DNA of 21,297 nucleotides from an uncultured Faecalibacterium sp. (GTDB taxonomy: Bacteria > Bacillota > Clostridia > Oscillospirales > Ruminococcaceae), in the NCBI GenBank assembly GCA_934553285.1, contig CAKTFD010000028.1:1-21297 (forward strand), in the 5' to 3' direction. This document shows positions 13,725 through 21,297 of this stretch, piece after piece. The notes below the pieces were generated by a model. The model worked only from the letters and a program-made list of their open reading frames with translations. It was not told where the DNA came from and ran no database searches. A program made the position numbers and the translations under genes. Position 1 is the stretch's first letter. Each line of letters opens with the position of its first letter.

Positions 13725-14468
13725 ATGGAACTGAACGGCGCAAAGATCCTGTATACCATCCATACCAACATCCCCCTGCTGGGCGATTTTAAGATCACCC
13801 AGACGCTGGTAAGCACCTGGATCGTCATGGCGCTGCTCTCGGGTCTGGCCATCTGGCTGGGGCACGACCTCAAGCTGGAAAATGTGTCCAAACGGCAGGC
13901 CGCAGCCGAGTTCATCGTGACCCGGCTGGACCAGTTCGTGCACGACAACATGGGCTTCCACTTCGACAAATATATCCCACTGATCGGTGCTATCTTTGCC
14001 CTGAGCATCGGCTGCAACCTGATCAGCGTGGTCGGCCTGTGGAGCCCCACGGCAGACCTGAACACCGAGGCCGCCTGGGCCATCGTGGTGTTCGTTTTGA
14101 TCATGTACTACAAGATCAAGACGAACGGCATCCTGACCTACCTCAAGGGCCTGCTCGATCCGCTGTTTATCATGGCACCCATCAACGTTCTGTCCGAAGT
14201 ATCCACCCCCGTAAGCATGGCGTTCCGTCACTTCGGCAACATCCTGTCCGGTACGGTCATCTCCACACTGCTGTACTGGGCGCTGGCAAGCCTGAGCCAT
14301 GTCATCTTTGGCTGGCTGCCGGGCTTCCTGGGCCAGCTGCAGCTGTTCCAAATCGGTATCCCGGCCTTTACCGGCCTGTATTTCGACTGGTTCGGCGGCT
14401 GCATCCAGGCGTTCATTTTCTGTACGCTGACCGCTATTTTCATCAAACGTGCTGCCGGTGAGGACTAA
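13725..14468 (+). CDS. atpB: ATP synthase Fo subunit a
   Basis: The 247-residue membrane protein is the stator partner of the c-ring and carries the ion half-channels. Five or six hydrophobic helices are visible. The essential arginine is present as R168 in EVSTPVSMAFRHFGNILSG, the region that faces the c-ring carboxylate, and the last helix ends with FIFCTLTAIFIKRAAGED. The ATG follows the atpI stop with no gap. All family-defining features are present and length is normal for Firmicutes. Confidence 0.95.
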   Translation: MELNGAKILYTIHTNIPLLGDFKITQTLVSTWIVMALLSGLAIWLGHDLKLENVSKRQAAAEFIVTRLDQFVHDNMGFHFDKYIPLIGAIFALSIGCNLISVVGLWSPTADLNTEAAWAIVVFVLIMYYKIKTNGILTYLKGLLDPLFIMAPINVLSEVSTPVSMAFRHFGNILSGTVISTLLYWALASLSHVIFGWLPGFLGQLQLFQIGIPAFTGLYFDWFGGCIQAFIFCTLTAIFIKRAAGED

Positions 14469-14522
14469 GGGCTTTTCCGGCATCCCCCAAAAACACAAAC
14501 ATTTTTCAGGAGGACAAATCTT

Positions 14523-14804
14523 ATGACTGATTTTCAGTATCTGGCTCGTGGTATCGCTCTGGCAGGCTGCGGCATCGGCGCAGGCTGTGCACTGATCGCA
14601 GGTATCGGCCCTGGTATCGGCGAAGGCAACGCTGCCGCTGCTGCCTGTGAGGCCGTTGGCCGTCAGCCCGAGTGCAAGAGCGATGTTACCAGCACCCTGA
14701 TCCTGGGCGTTGCCCTTTCCGAGACCACCGGTATCTACGGCTTTGTTACCGGCCTGCTGCTGATCTTCCTGGCACCCGGTATGTTCATGAAGTATCTGGC
14801 ATAA
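14523..14804 (+). CDS. atpE: ATP synthase Fo subunit c, Na+-type two-carboxylate motif
   Basis: Subunit c forms the rotor ring. The 93-residue protein has two helices (~8-42 and ~55-84) joined by the polar loop RQPE (47-50). The outer helix has the ion-binding set E67-T68-T69-G70-I71-Y72. The inner helix has E34 in GPGIGEG, at the place where the Na+-type Ilyobacter ring has Gln32. Thus two carboxylates (E34, E67) plus a hydroxyl (T68) and Y72 surround the site. This matches the two-carboxylate Na+ motif known from Fusobacterium nucleatum. Na+ coupling is a strong inference, not proof. AGGAGG lies 8-9 nt before the ATG. Confidence 0.95.
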   Translation: MTDFQYLARGIALAGCGIGAGCALIAGIGPGIGEGNAAAAACEAVGRQPECKSDVTSTLILGVALSETTGIYGFVTGLLLIFLAPGMFMKYLA

Positions 14805-14841
14805 GCCTCCCGATCCGAAAAAATAACGAAAGGAGACGCTT

Positions 14842-15348
14842 ATGGAACTGTATCAGGCGTTGATCACGCTGGATGGCTGGACCTTTCTGGCCCAGATCTG
14901 CAACCTGATGATCCAGCTGGTCATCTTCAAAAAGTTCCTGCTGAAGCCGATCAAACAGGTGATCGCCGACCGCAAGGCCAAGGCCGACAGCGAGATCGCA
15001 GATGCGCAGAAGCTGCGCACCGAGGCCGAGGCCATGAAGGCGGAGTACGAGCAGAACCTGCAGAACGCCCGCACCGAGGCCAACCAGATCGTAGCTGCGG
15101 CGCAAAAGACCGCCACCGCCCGCTCGGAAGAGATCGTGGGCGAGGCCCGCGCACAGGCCGCTGCGCTGAAGCAGAAGGCTGAGGCTGACATTGCGCAGGA
15201 GCGCAAGAAGGCCGTGAACGAGGTCAAGGACGAGATCGGCGGCATTGCCATGGAGATCGCATCCAAGGTGGTGGAGCGCGAGATCAGCGAGAAGGACCAC
15301 AAGGACCTGATCGACGAATTTATCAAAAACGTGGGTGAAGCATCATGA
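14842..15348 (+). CDS. atpF: ATP synthase subunit b
   Basis: The 168-residue peripheral-stalk subunit has a single N-terminal membrane segment (~12-30, WTFLAQICNLMIQLVIF). A conserved basic turn (KKFLLKPI) and a long, charged, right-handed coiled-coil (~35-145) rich in Ala, Glu, Lys and Gln follow. The C-terminus contacts subunit delta. AAGGAG precedes the ATG. Its stop overlaps the next start (ATGA at 15345), as is usual for b-delta pairs. Confidence 0.95.
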   Translation: MELYQALITLDGWTFLAQICNLMIQLVIFKKFLLKPIKQVIADRKAKADSEIADAQKLRTEAEAMKAEYEQNLQNARTEANQIVAAAQKTATARSEEIVGEARAQAAALKQKAEADIAQERKKAVNEVKDEIGGIAMEIASKVVEREISEKDHKDLIDEFIKNVGEAS

Positions 15349-15884
15349 CCGAAACTGCAAAGATGTACGGCGGCAGTCTGTACGATCTGGCGGCAGAGGA
15401 AGGGCTGGAGACCCGCATTCTGGGCGAGCTTGACGAGGTGCAACAGCTTCTGAAGCAAAACCCGGACTACCTGCGGCTGCTCAGCACCCCCAGCATCCCC
15501 AAAAAGGAGCGCTGCGGCCTGCTGGACGAAGCCCTGCGCGGGCAGGTCCACCTCTATGTGCTGAACTTTTTAAAGATCCTGTGCGAGAACGGCACCCTGC
15601 GGGAGCTGGCCGGCTGCGCACGGGCCTACCGCATCCGTTACAACCAGGCGCACGGCATCCTGGAGGCTACGGCCATCTCGGCCATCCCGCTGTCTGCCCA
15701 GCAGACCGCAAGCCTGCATACCAAACTGGAGCGCCTGACCGGCAAGACCATCGACCTTAAAACACGGGTAGATGCCAGAGTGCTGGGCGGCATCCGGCTG
15801 GATATCGAAGGCACTGAGCTGGACGGTACCGTCCAGAACCGCCTTGCCAGCCTGCGCCGGGATATCGCTGCGGTGACCCTGTAA
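15345..15884 (+). CDS. atpH: ATP synthase subunit delta
   Basis: The 179-residue protein joins the peripheral stalk to F1. It has the helical N-terminal domain (~1-105, opening AKMYGGSLYDLAAEEG) and the C-terminal beta/alpha part with the family signature GGIRLDIEGTELDGTVQNRLASLR near the end. The start overlaps the atpF stop, so translation is probably coupled. It is followed by an 88-bp gap before atpA, longer than other gaps inside the first half of the operon. Confidence 0.93.
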   Translation: MTETAKMYGGSLYDLAAEEGLETRILGELDEVQQLLKQNPDYLRLLSTPSIPKKERCGLLDEALRGQVHLYVLNFLKILCENGTLRELAGCARAYRIRYNQAHGILEATAISAIPLSAQQTASLHTKLERLTGKTIDLKTRVDARVLGGIRLDIEGTELDGTVQNRLASLRRDIAAVTL

Positions 15885-15972
15885 CCTTTTTGCCCCCCTG
15901 CGGGGCGGGCAGACCACAGATCGAATTTCCACCCGAAATGATTATTATGAATTGAGTGGTGAACAAACAAAG

Positions 15973-17493
15973 ATGCAACTGAAACCTGAAGAGATCTCCA
16001 AGATCATCCGTGCGCAGATCAAGCATTACGAAAATGCCATCGAGCAGAGCGAGACCGGCACGGTCATTATGGTGGGCGACGGCATCGCCCGGGCCAGCGG
16101 TCTGGAAAAGTGCATGGCAGGCGAGCTGCTCCAGTTTGACAACGGCGAATACGGTATGGCCCAGAACCTTGAGGAAAATACCGTTTCCATCGTGCTGCTG
16201 GGCTCGGATGCCGGCATCAAAGAAGGCAGCATCGTCAAGCGCACCGGCAAGGTAGTCTCCGTGCCGGTGGGCGATGCCATGATCGGCCGCGTGGTCAACG
16301 CACTGGGTCAGCCCATCGACGGCGCAGGCCCCATCGAGACCACCGAGTACCGCGCCATCGAGAGCCGCGCGCCCGGCATCATCGAGCGCCAGCCCGTCAA
16401 GGAGCCGCTGCAGACCGGTATCAAGGCCATCGACTCCATGATCCCCATCGGCCGCGGCCAGCGCGAGCTTATCATCGGCGACCGCCAGACCGGTAAAACG
16501 ACCATTGCCTCCGATACCATCATCAACCAGAAGGGCAAGGACGTCATCTGCATTTACGTTGCCATCGGCCAGAAGCGCTCTACCGTGGCAAACCTGGTGC
16601 AGAGCCTGACCGAGGCCGGTGCCATGAGCTACACCATCGTGGTGTCCGCTACCGCATCCGAGCTGTCCCCCCTGCAGTATATCGCCCCCTACTCCGGCTG
16701 TGCCATGGGCGAGTATTTCATGCAGCAGGGCAAGCATGTCCTCATCATCTACGATGACCTTTCCAAGCACGCTGTGGCCTACCGCGCCCTGTCGCTGCTG
16801 ATCCGCCGTCCTCCGGGACGCGAGGCCTACCCCGGTGATGTTTTCTACCTGCATTCCCGTCTGCTGGAGCGCGCTGCCAAGCTGTCTAACGAGCTGGGCG
16901 GCGGCAGCCTGACGGCACTGCCCATCATCGAGACCCAGGCGGGCGATGTTTCTGCCTACATCCCCACCAACGTCATCTCCATCACCGATGGCCAGATCTT
17001 CCTGGAGACCGAGCTGTTCCACTCCGGCGTCATGCCGGCCGTCAACCCCGGCATCTCGGTGTCCCGCGTGGGCGGCAACGCCCAGATCAAGGCCATGAAG
17101 AAGGTTGCCGGTACCTTGAAGCTGATCTACTCCCAGTACCGCGAGCTGCAATCCTTTGCCCAGTTCGGCTCCGACCTGGATGCCGATACCAAGGCCCGCC
17201 TTGCACAGGGCGAGCGCATCGTGGAAGTGCTCAAGCAGAACCGCTCCGCCCCCGTGCCTGTAGAAAAGCAGGTGGCCATCCTGTACGCTACCATCCACGA
17301 TTACCTTGTCAACGTCAAGGTGCCGGATGTGGCTGAGTACGAAAAAGGCCTGTACGAGTATCTGGACAACGATGCCGCCGGGGCTGCTGTGATGGATACC
17401 ATCCGCACCACCGGCAACCTGGATAAGGATACCGAGGAGCAGCTCAAGAGCGTGCTGGCCAGCTATACCGAAAACTTTGTCAAGGCGCATTAA
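15973..17493 (+). CDS. atpA: ATP synthase subunit alpha
   Basis: The 506-residue protein is the non-catalytic nucleotide-binding F1 subunit. The P-loop GDRQTGKT lies at residues 169-176. The family signature PAVNPGISVSRVGG is present near 357-370, and the C-terminal helical domain is complete. I chose ATG 15973 because it gives the usual start MQLKPEEISKIIRAQI and has GGTGA about 10 nt upstream. A TTG seven codons earlier (15952) would add MSGEQTK but has no ribosome site. The weak ribosome site is notable for a subunit needed in three copies. Confidence 0.96.
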   Translation: MQLKPEEISKIIRAQIKHYENAIEQSETGTVIMVGDGIARASGLEKCMAGELLQFDNGEYGMAQNLEENTVSIVLLGSDAGIKEGSIVKRTGKVVSVPVGDAMIGRVVNALGQPIDGAGPIETTEYRAIESRAPGIIERQPVKEPLQTGIKAIDSMIPIGRGQRELIIGDRQTGKTTIASDTIINQKGKDVICIYVAIGQKRSTVANLVQSLTEAGAMSYTIVVSATASELSPLQYIAPYSGCAMGEYFMQQGKHVLIIYDDLSKHAVAYRALSLLIRRPPGREAYPGDVFYLHSRLLERAAKLSNELGGGSLTALPIIETQAGDVSAYIPTNVISITDGQIFLETELFHSGVMPAVNPGISVSRVGGNAQIKAMKKVAGTLKLIYSQYRELQSFAQFGSDLDADTKARLAQGERIVEVLKQNRSAPVPVEKQVAILYATIHDYLVNVKVPDVAEYEKGLYEYLDNDAAGAAVMDTIRTTGNLDKDTEEQLKSVLASYTENFVKAH

Positions 17494-17512
17494 ACGGAAG
17501 GAGGCGTAACGC

Positions 17513-18361
17513 ATGGCTGGTTCCATGAAGGACATCAAGCTGCGCATCAAAAGCGTAGAGAGCACCATGCAGATCACCAAGGCCATGGAGCTGGTGGCTT
17601 CCTCCAAAATGCGCCGTGCCAAGGAGCGGGTCGAGCACAGCCGCCCCTATTTTGAAACGCTGTACAAGACCCTGACCGAGATCGCGGCAGCGGACCCCCG
17701 TGCCCGCAACCCCTACCTGCGCCGCAGCGAGATCAAGCGCACGCTGCTGGTGGTCATTGCAGGCGACCGCGGCCTGGCCGGCGGCTATAACGCCAACGTG
17801 CTCAAACTGGCCGCGCAGGAAAGCGGCACGGTGGAGGTGCTGCCCATCGGCAAGCGCGCAGCAGAGCACTTTGCCCACCACGAGGCAGACCTGTTTACCC
17901 AGGAGGTGCTGCTGGCCGCCGATATTTCGGTGGGGCAGTGCTTCCAGCTGGCGCGCCAGATCACCGAAGGGTACCGCAAAGGCGCGTACGATGCCGTTAA
18001 GATCTGCTACACCCGGTTCGATTCCATGATGACCCAGACGGCGGTCTCCATCGAGGTACTGCCCCTGGCCATGGAGCCTACCGAGCAGCAGAAGGCCGAG
18101 GCCCGCCGCAGCCAGATCCTGTACAAACCCAGCAGCGAGGAAGTATTCAGCGCGATCATCCCGGAGTATGTGGCCGGTATCGTCTACGGTGCCGTGTGCG
18201 AGAGCGTAGCCAGCGAGCTGGCTGCCCGCCGCACCGCCATGGACGCTGCCACCAAGAACGCCGGCGAGATGATCGATCATCTCAACCTGTATTATAACCG
18301 TGCCCGTCAGGCTGCCATCACGCAGGAGATCACCGAGATCGTGGCCGGCGCGGAGACCTAA
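17513..18361 (+). CDS. atpG: ATP synthase subunit gamma
   Basis: The 282-residue rotor shaft starts with MAGSMKDIKLRIKSVESTMQITKAMELVASSKMRRA and ends with NLYYNRARQAAITQEITEIVAGAE, the two helices that form the coiled-coil inside F1. The central Rossmann-like part (RTLLVVIAGDRGLAGGYNANV) is intact. GGAAGGAGG precedes the ATG by about 8 nt, and the gap after atpA is 19 bp. It is separated from atpD by a 100-bp foldable spacer. Confidence 0.95.
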   Translation: MAGSMKDIKLRIKSVESTMQITKAMELVASSKMRRAKERVEHSRPYFETLYKTLTEIAAADPRARNPYLRRSEIKRTLLVVIAGDRGLAGGYNANVLKLAAQESGTVEVLPIGKRAAEHFAHHEADLFTQEVLLAADISVGQCFQLARQITEGYRKGAYDAVKICYTRFDSMMTQTAVSIEVLPLAMEPTEQQKAEARRSQILYKPSSEEVFSAIIPEYVAGIVYGAVCESVASELAARRTAMDAATKNAGEMIDHLNLYYNRARQAAITQEITEIVAGAET

Positions 18362-18363
18362 AA

Positions 18364-18418
18364 GGCGGCTTCCCCGCTCCACCATTGCGGCTGCCATGGC
18401 GGAGCATACGGGGACGCC
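18364..18418 (+). other. Imperfect long hairpin between atpG and atpD
   Basis: In the 100-bp spacer, ggcg (18364-67) can pair with cgcc (18415-18), ccccg (18372-76) with cgggg (18409-13), ctcc (18377-80) with ggag (18401-04) and ccat with atgg inside. No T-run follows, so it should not stop transcription. It may protect or process the mRNA ahead of the catalytic beta subunit. Confidence 0.45.
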
Positions 18419-18461
18419 GGCATTCAGCATTTGCATTATAAAAGATAAGGAGTTGTAGCCT

Positions 18462-19856
18462 ATGTCCGAAAAACATATCGGCAAGGTGATCCAGGTCATT
18501 GGCCCGGTGCTGGACATCCAGTTCAAGGATGGCGAGCTGCCGGAGCTGCTCAACGCCATCGAGATCGACAACCACGGCCAGAAGCTGGTGGTGGAGGTGG
18601 CGCAGCTGACCGGCGACAATGTGGCGCGCTGCATTGCCATGAGCAGTACCGATGGTCTGGTGCGCGGCACGGAGGCCGTGGACACCGGCGAAGCCATCCG
18701 GGTGCCGGTGGGCGACCAGTGCCTGGGCCGCGTGTTCAACCTGCTGGGCGAGCCTGTGGATAACAAGCCCGCCCCCACCCCGGATGCCTACTGGCCTATC
18801 CACCGTCCCGCTCCCAGCTACGAGGAGCAGCAGTCCACCACCGAGATCCTGGAGACCGGCATCAAGGTCGTGGACCTGATCTGCCCCTACGCCAAGGGCG
18901 GCAAGATCGGCCTGTTCGGCGGTGCCGGTGTCGGCAAGACCGTCCTGATCCAGGAGCTGATCTATAACATCGCCACCGAGCACAACGGTTACTCGGTGTT
19001 TACCGGCGTTGGCGAGCGTACCCGCGAGGGCAATGACCTGTACGGCGAAATGACCGAGAGCGGCGTTATCAACAAGACCGCCCTGGTCTACGGCCAGATG
19101 AACGAACCCCCGGGAGCACGTATGCGCGTGGCACTGTCCGGCCTGACCATGGCCGAGTATTTCCGCGATGTGAAGAACCAGGATGTGCTGCTGTTCATCG
19201 ACAACATCTTCCGCTTTACCCAGGCCGGTTCCGAGGTGTCTGCACTGCTGGGCCGTATGCCCTCTGCCGTTGGTTACCAGCCCACGCTGGCCACCGAGAT
19301 GGGCGCTTTGCAGGAGCGTATCACCTCCACCCGCAAGGGTTCCATCACCTCTGTGCAGGCCGTCTACGTGCCCGCCGACGACCTGACCGACCCCGCCCCC
19401 GCCACCACCTTTACCCATCTGGATGCCACCACGGTGCTGAGCCGTGACATCGCCTCCCAGGGCATCTACCCCGCTGTGGACCCGCTGGATTCCACCAGCC
19501 GCATCCTCAGCCCGGAGGTCGTGGGGCAGGAGCACTACGAGATCGCCCGCGCCGTCCAGAAGGTGCTGCAGCGCTATAAGGAGCTGCAGGACATCATCGC
19601 CATCATGGGCATGGACGAGCTGAGCGAGGAGGACAAGCGCACCGTCAGCCGCGCCCGCAAGGTGCAGCGCTTCTTGAGCCAGAGCTTCCATGTGGCAGAG
19701 CAGTTTACCGGTATGCCCGGCCAGTATGTGCCGCTGAAAGAGACCCTGCGCGGCTTTAAGATGATCCTGAACGGCGAGTGCGACGACCTGCCGGAGAGCG
19801 CGTTCCTGTTTGCAGGAACCATCGACGATGTGTTCGCAAAAGCGAAGAAGGGGTAA
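18462..19856 (+). CDS. atpD: ATP synthase subunit beta (catalytic)
   Basis: The 464-residue catalytic F1 subunit has the P-loop GGAGVGKT at residues 153-160, the catalytic Glu in GVGERTREGNDLY, the Walker B stretch DVLLFIDNIFRFTQAGSEVSALLGRMPSAVGYQPTLATEMG and the DELSEEDK (DELSEED) motif near residues 386-393. Length is normal. An AAGGAG site lies 9 nt before the ATG, and atpC starts 3 bp after the stop. Confidence 0.97.
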   Translation: MSEKHIGKVIQVIGPVLDIQFKDGELPELLNAIEIDNHGQKLVVEVAQLTGDNVARCIAMSSTDGLVRGTEAVDTGEAIRVPVGDQCLGRVFNLLGEPVDNKPAPTPDAYWPIHRPAPSYEEQQSTTEILETGIKVVDLICPYAKGGKIGLFGGAGVGKTVLIQELIYNIATEHNGYSVFTGVGERTREGNDLYGEMTESGVINKTALVYGQMNEPPGARMRVALSGLTMAEYFRDVKNQDVLLFIDNIFRFTQAGSEVSALLGRMPSAVGYQPTLATEMGALQERITSTRKGSITSVQAVYVPADDLTDPAPATTFTHLDATTVLSRDIASQGIYPAVDPLDSTSRILSPEVVGQEHYEIARAVQKVLQRYKELQDIIAIMGMDELSEEDKRTVSRARKVQRFLSQSFHVAEQFTGMPGQYVPLKETLRGFKMILNGECDDLPESAFLFAGTIDDVFAKAKKG

Positions 19857-19859
19857 GCC

Positions 19860-20258
19860 ATGACGACCTTTCATCTGACGGTGGTCACGCCGGACGGCTG
19901 TGCCTTTGACGGCCAGGCCGAGCGCATCGTCTGCCGCGCCATCGATGGCGACATCGCCATCCTGGCAAAGCACGGCGATTACTGCACGGCGCTTGGCATG
20001 GGCGAGGCCCACATCGTGGATGCAGACGGCCAGCGCCGCCGTGCTGCCTGTATGGGCGGCCTGCTGAGCGTTCTGGACGGGGATGTGCGTCTGGTGGCTA
20101 CCACCTGGGAATGGGCCGAGGAGATCGACCAGGCCCGCGCCGAGGCCTCCAAGAAGCGCGCCGAAGAGATCCTTGCCCGGAAGAACCTGAACGACCGGGA
20201 GTACGAGCTGGCCCAGGCCCGCCTCAAGCGTGCTCTGGTGCGCACCTCTGTCCGTTAA
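19860..20258 (+). CDS. atpC: ATP synthase subunit epsilon
   Basis: The 132-residue central-stalk subunit has the N-terminal beta-sandwich (~1-85, TFHLTVVTPDGCAFDGQAERIVCRAIDGDIAILAKHGDY) and a C-terminal helical pair (~90-132, EEIDQARAEASKKRAEEIL and following) that can act as a brake on ATP hydrolysis in this family. It is the last gene of the operon, 3 bp after atpD, and is followed by a strong terminator. Confidence 0.94.
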   Translation: MTTFHLTVVTPDGCAFDGQAERIVCRAIDGDIAILAKHGDYCTALGMGEAHIVDADGQRRRAACMGGLLSVLDGDVRLVATTWEWAEEIDQARAEASKKRAEEILARKNLNDREYELAQARLKRALVRTSVR

Positions 20259-20269
20259 ACCCTGTATGC

Positions 20270-20311
20270 AAAAAGGCACCCGCAGCCAACTGGCTGCAGG
20301 TGCCTTTTTTA
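20270..20311. terminator. Bidirectional terminator between atpC and udk
   Basis: ggcacc-c-gcagcc pairs with ggctgc-a-ggtgcc around an AACT loop. It is flanked by A5 on the left and T6 on the right, so a T-run follows the hairpin on either strand. It can end both the rightward atp operon and the leftward uridine kinase gene. Confidence 0.9.
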
Positions 20312-20327
20312 GGTCAGACCCCTTCCG

Positions 20328-20957
20328 TCATCGCTGGTTTGCCTTTTCGATCAGCGTGCGGATATGGTGTGCCAGCATCTCCACGGCGGTGCTGTTCTCG
20401 CCGCCGTTAGGCACAATGATGTCTGCGTTGCGCTTGCTCGGCTCCACAAAGGCTTCGTGCATGGGCTTTACCGTGGTGCGGTACTGGTCGATCACGCTGT
20501 CCAGGCTGCGCCCGCGCTCCTTTACGTCCCGCAGGATACGCCGCAGGATGCGCTCGTCTGCATCGGTATCCACAAAGATCTTGTAGTCAAACAGGGCGCA
20601 CAGCTCCGGCTCCACAAAGGGCAGGATGCCCTCCACGATCAGCACCGGGGCAGGCTCGATGTGCTGCACCTCGTTGCTGCGGTTGTGGTTGGTATAGTCG
20701 TACACGGGGCAGTCGATGGCACGGCCCGCTTTCAACTCCTGCAGATGGTAGATAAGCAGGGCATTATCAAAGGCGTCCGGATGGTCGTAGTTCAGCTTGC
20801 AGCGTTCTGCAAAGGGCAGCTCATCGTGGCGCTTGTAGTAGCTGTCGTGGGAGATCAGGCGCACCTCATCCTCCCCAAAGCGCTCCTTCAACCGCAGTGC
20901 AAGGGTGGTCTTGCCGCTGCCCGAGCCGCCTGCGATGCCAATGATCAGATTATTCAT
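20328..20957 (-). CDS. udk: Uridine kinase
   Basis: The 209-residue protein phosphorylates uridine and cytidine to their monophosphates in pyrimidine salvage. The P-loop GGSGSGKT lies at residues 10-17 after the typical start MNNLIIGIAG. Also present are the substrate-binding stretches SHDSYYK and NYDHPDAFDNALL, the PVYDYTNHNR motif and VLIVEGILPF. The C-terminal EPSKRNADIIVPNGGEN is characteristic. GGAGGAG lies 9 nt before the ATG. It faces the atp operon and shares a terminator with it. Confidence 0.94.
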   Translation of the reverse strand: MNNLIIGIAGGSGSGKTTLALRLKERFGEDEVRLISHDSYYKRHDELPFAERCKLNYDHPDAFDNALLIYHLQELKAGRAIDCPVYDYTNHNRSNEVQHIEPAPVLIVEGILPFVEPELCALFDYKIFVDTDADERILRRILRDVKERGRSLDSVIDQYRTTVKPMHEAFVEPSKRNADIIVPNGGENSTAVEMLAHHIRTLIEKANQR

Positions 20958-21274
20958 ACTGGAAACTCCTCCTGCGCAAAATCTGTCGGTTCCTGTGGAA
21001 AAACCGTCCGGAATAGATTATAATATAAATATATCTCTCCTGCCGCCCCGGGGCTGTTGCAGCCCGGCAGCGGTTCTTCTGCCCTTTATCTTAACACAAA
21101 ATGCCGGTTTTGGACAGCCCGCAGGCGCAGAAAAAGCAGCTCGTCCCCGCACTTTTGCAAAATATTGCGGGGGACGAAAATTTTGCATCCGTTGGGTGGA
21201 CGATTTCTAACGGCAGCGGTGCCATTCTGGTATGCTGGAAGCATCTCAAAAACAACATACGGGAGGAACCTTTT
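20958..21274. promoter_or_regulatory. Divergent promoter region of udk and the right-hand gene
   Basis: This 317-bp gap holds no credible gene. A TATAAT occurs on the minus strand (21022-21017), well placed for udk but with a poor -35. Overlapping it on the plus strand is TGGAAA-17-TATAAT (20996-21024). A GC-rich hairpin (ctgcc/ggcag with gggct/agccc, 21040-21070) lies next to it. Further right, cgtccccgca (21142-21151) and tgcgggggacg (21166-21176) form an imperfect palindrome near the start of the plus-strand gene, which could be an operator. Confidence 0.45.
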
Positions 21275-21297
21275 ATGCACAAGATCCTGCTCATTGA
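21275..21297 (+). CDS. Start of a gene running off the window, possibly a response regulator
   Basis: An ATG at 21275 follows GGGAGG by about 9 nt, and the first codons read MHKILLI before the window ends. This opening is common in two-component response regulators (M-x-K-I-L-L-I-E-D-D) but seven residues cannot establish a family. The good ribosome site and the preceding ~300-bp intergenic region support a real gene start. Confidence 0.5.

Noticed and set aside
15952..15972. TTG start for atpA seven codons upstream
   Set aside because: No ribosome site before it, and the ATG at 15973 gives the standard alpha-subunit N-terminus.

Overview
The window looks like chromosomal DNA of a GC-rich, anaerobic Firmicute of the Faecalibacterium/Oscillospirales type. 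The reasons are the GlgC-GlgD two-subunit ADP-glucose pyrophosphorylase typical of Firmicutes, strong GGAGG-type ribosome sites, a complete F-type ATP synthase operon whose c subunit carries Na+-type residues, and sigma-A-like promoters (TTGACA-17-TATAAT style) in AT-rich gaps between GC-rich genes. The genus is an inference from gene style and layout; no rRNA or species marker is present.

Layout. (1) Positions 1-470 hold tandem 205-bp units, each combining a foldable ~130-nt element with a UUCG-loop terminator. (2) Positions 557-3696 on the minus strand hold a compact phage-late cassette: tail-fibre-like protein, small tail-like protein, M15-type endolysin, small membrane/coiled-coil protein and SPP1-type holin. 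No capsid, packaging, integrase or repressor gene is visible, and the cassette appears to have its own promoter. (3) Positions 4106-5531 hold a secreted or anchored DUF348-G5-3D cell-wall protein, with a strong promoter, a ~270-nt structured leader and a terminator. (4) Positions 5671-12023 hold the glycogen operon glgB-glgC-glgD-glgA. GlgC/GlgD make ADP-glucose, GlgA polymerises it and GlgB branches it; GlgB carries an unusual histone-H1-like Lys/Ala/Pro tail. (5) Positions 12040-12676 hold a monocistronic, less GC-rich small lipoprotein. (6) Positions 12812-20311 hold the ATP synthase operon: AtpZ-like protein, atpI, atpB, atpE, atpF, atpH, atpA, atpG, atpD, atpC. (7) Positions 20328-20957 on the minus strand hold uridine kinase, sharing a bidirectional terminator with atpC. 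(8) From 21275 the first codons of a plus-strand gene run off the window.

Most of the content is well-known core metabolism. The points most worth a second look are the tandem structured units at the left edge, the isolated phage lysis/fibre cassette, the structured leader before the 3D-domain gene, the basic tail on GlgB, and the two-carboxylate motif in the ATP synthase c subunit.
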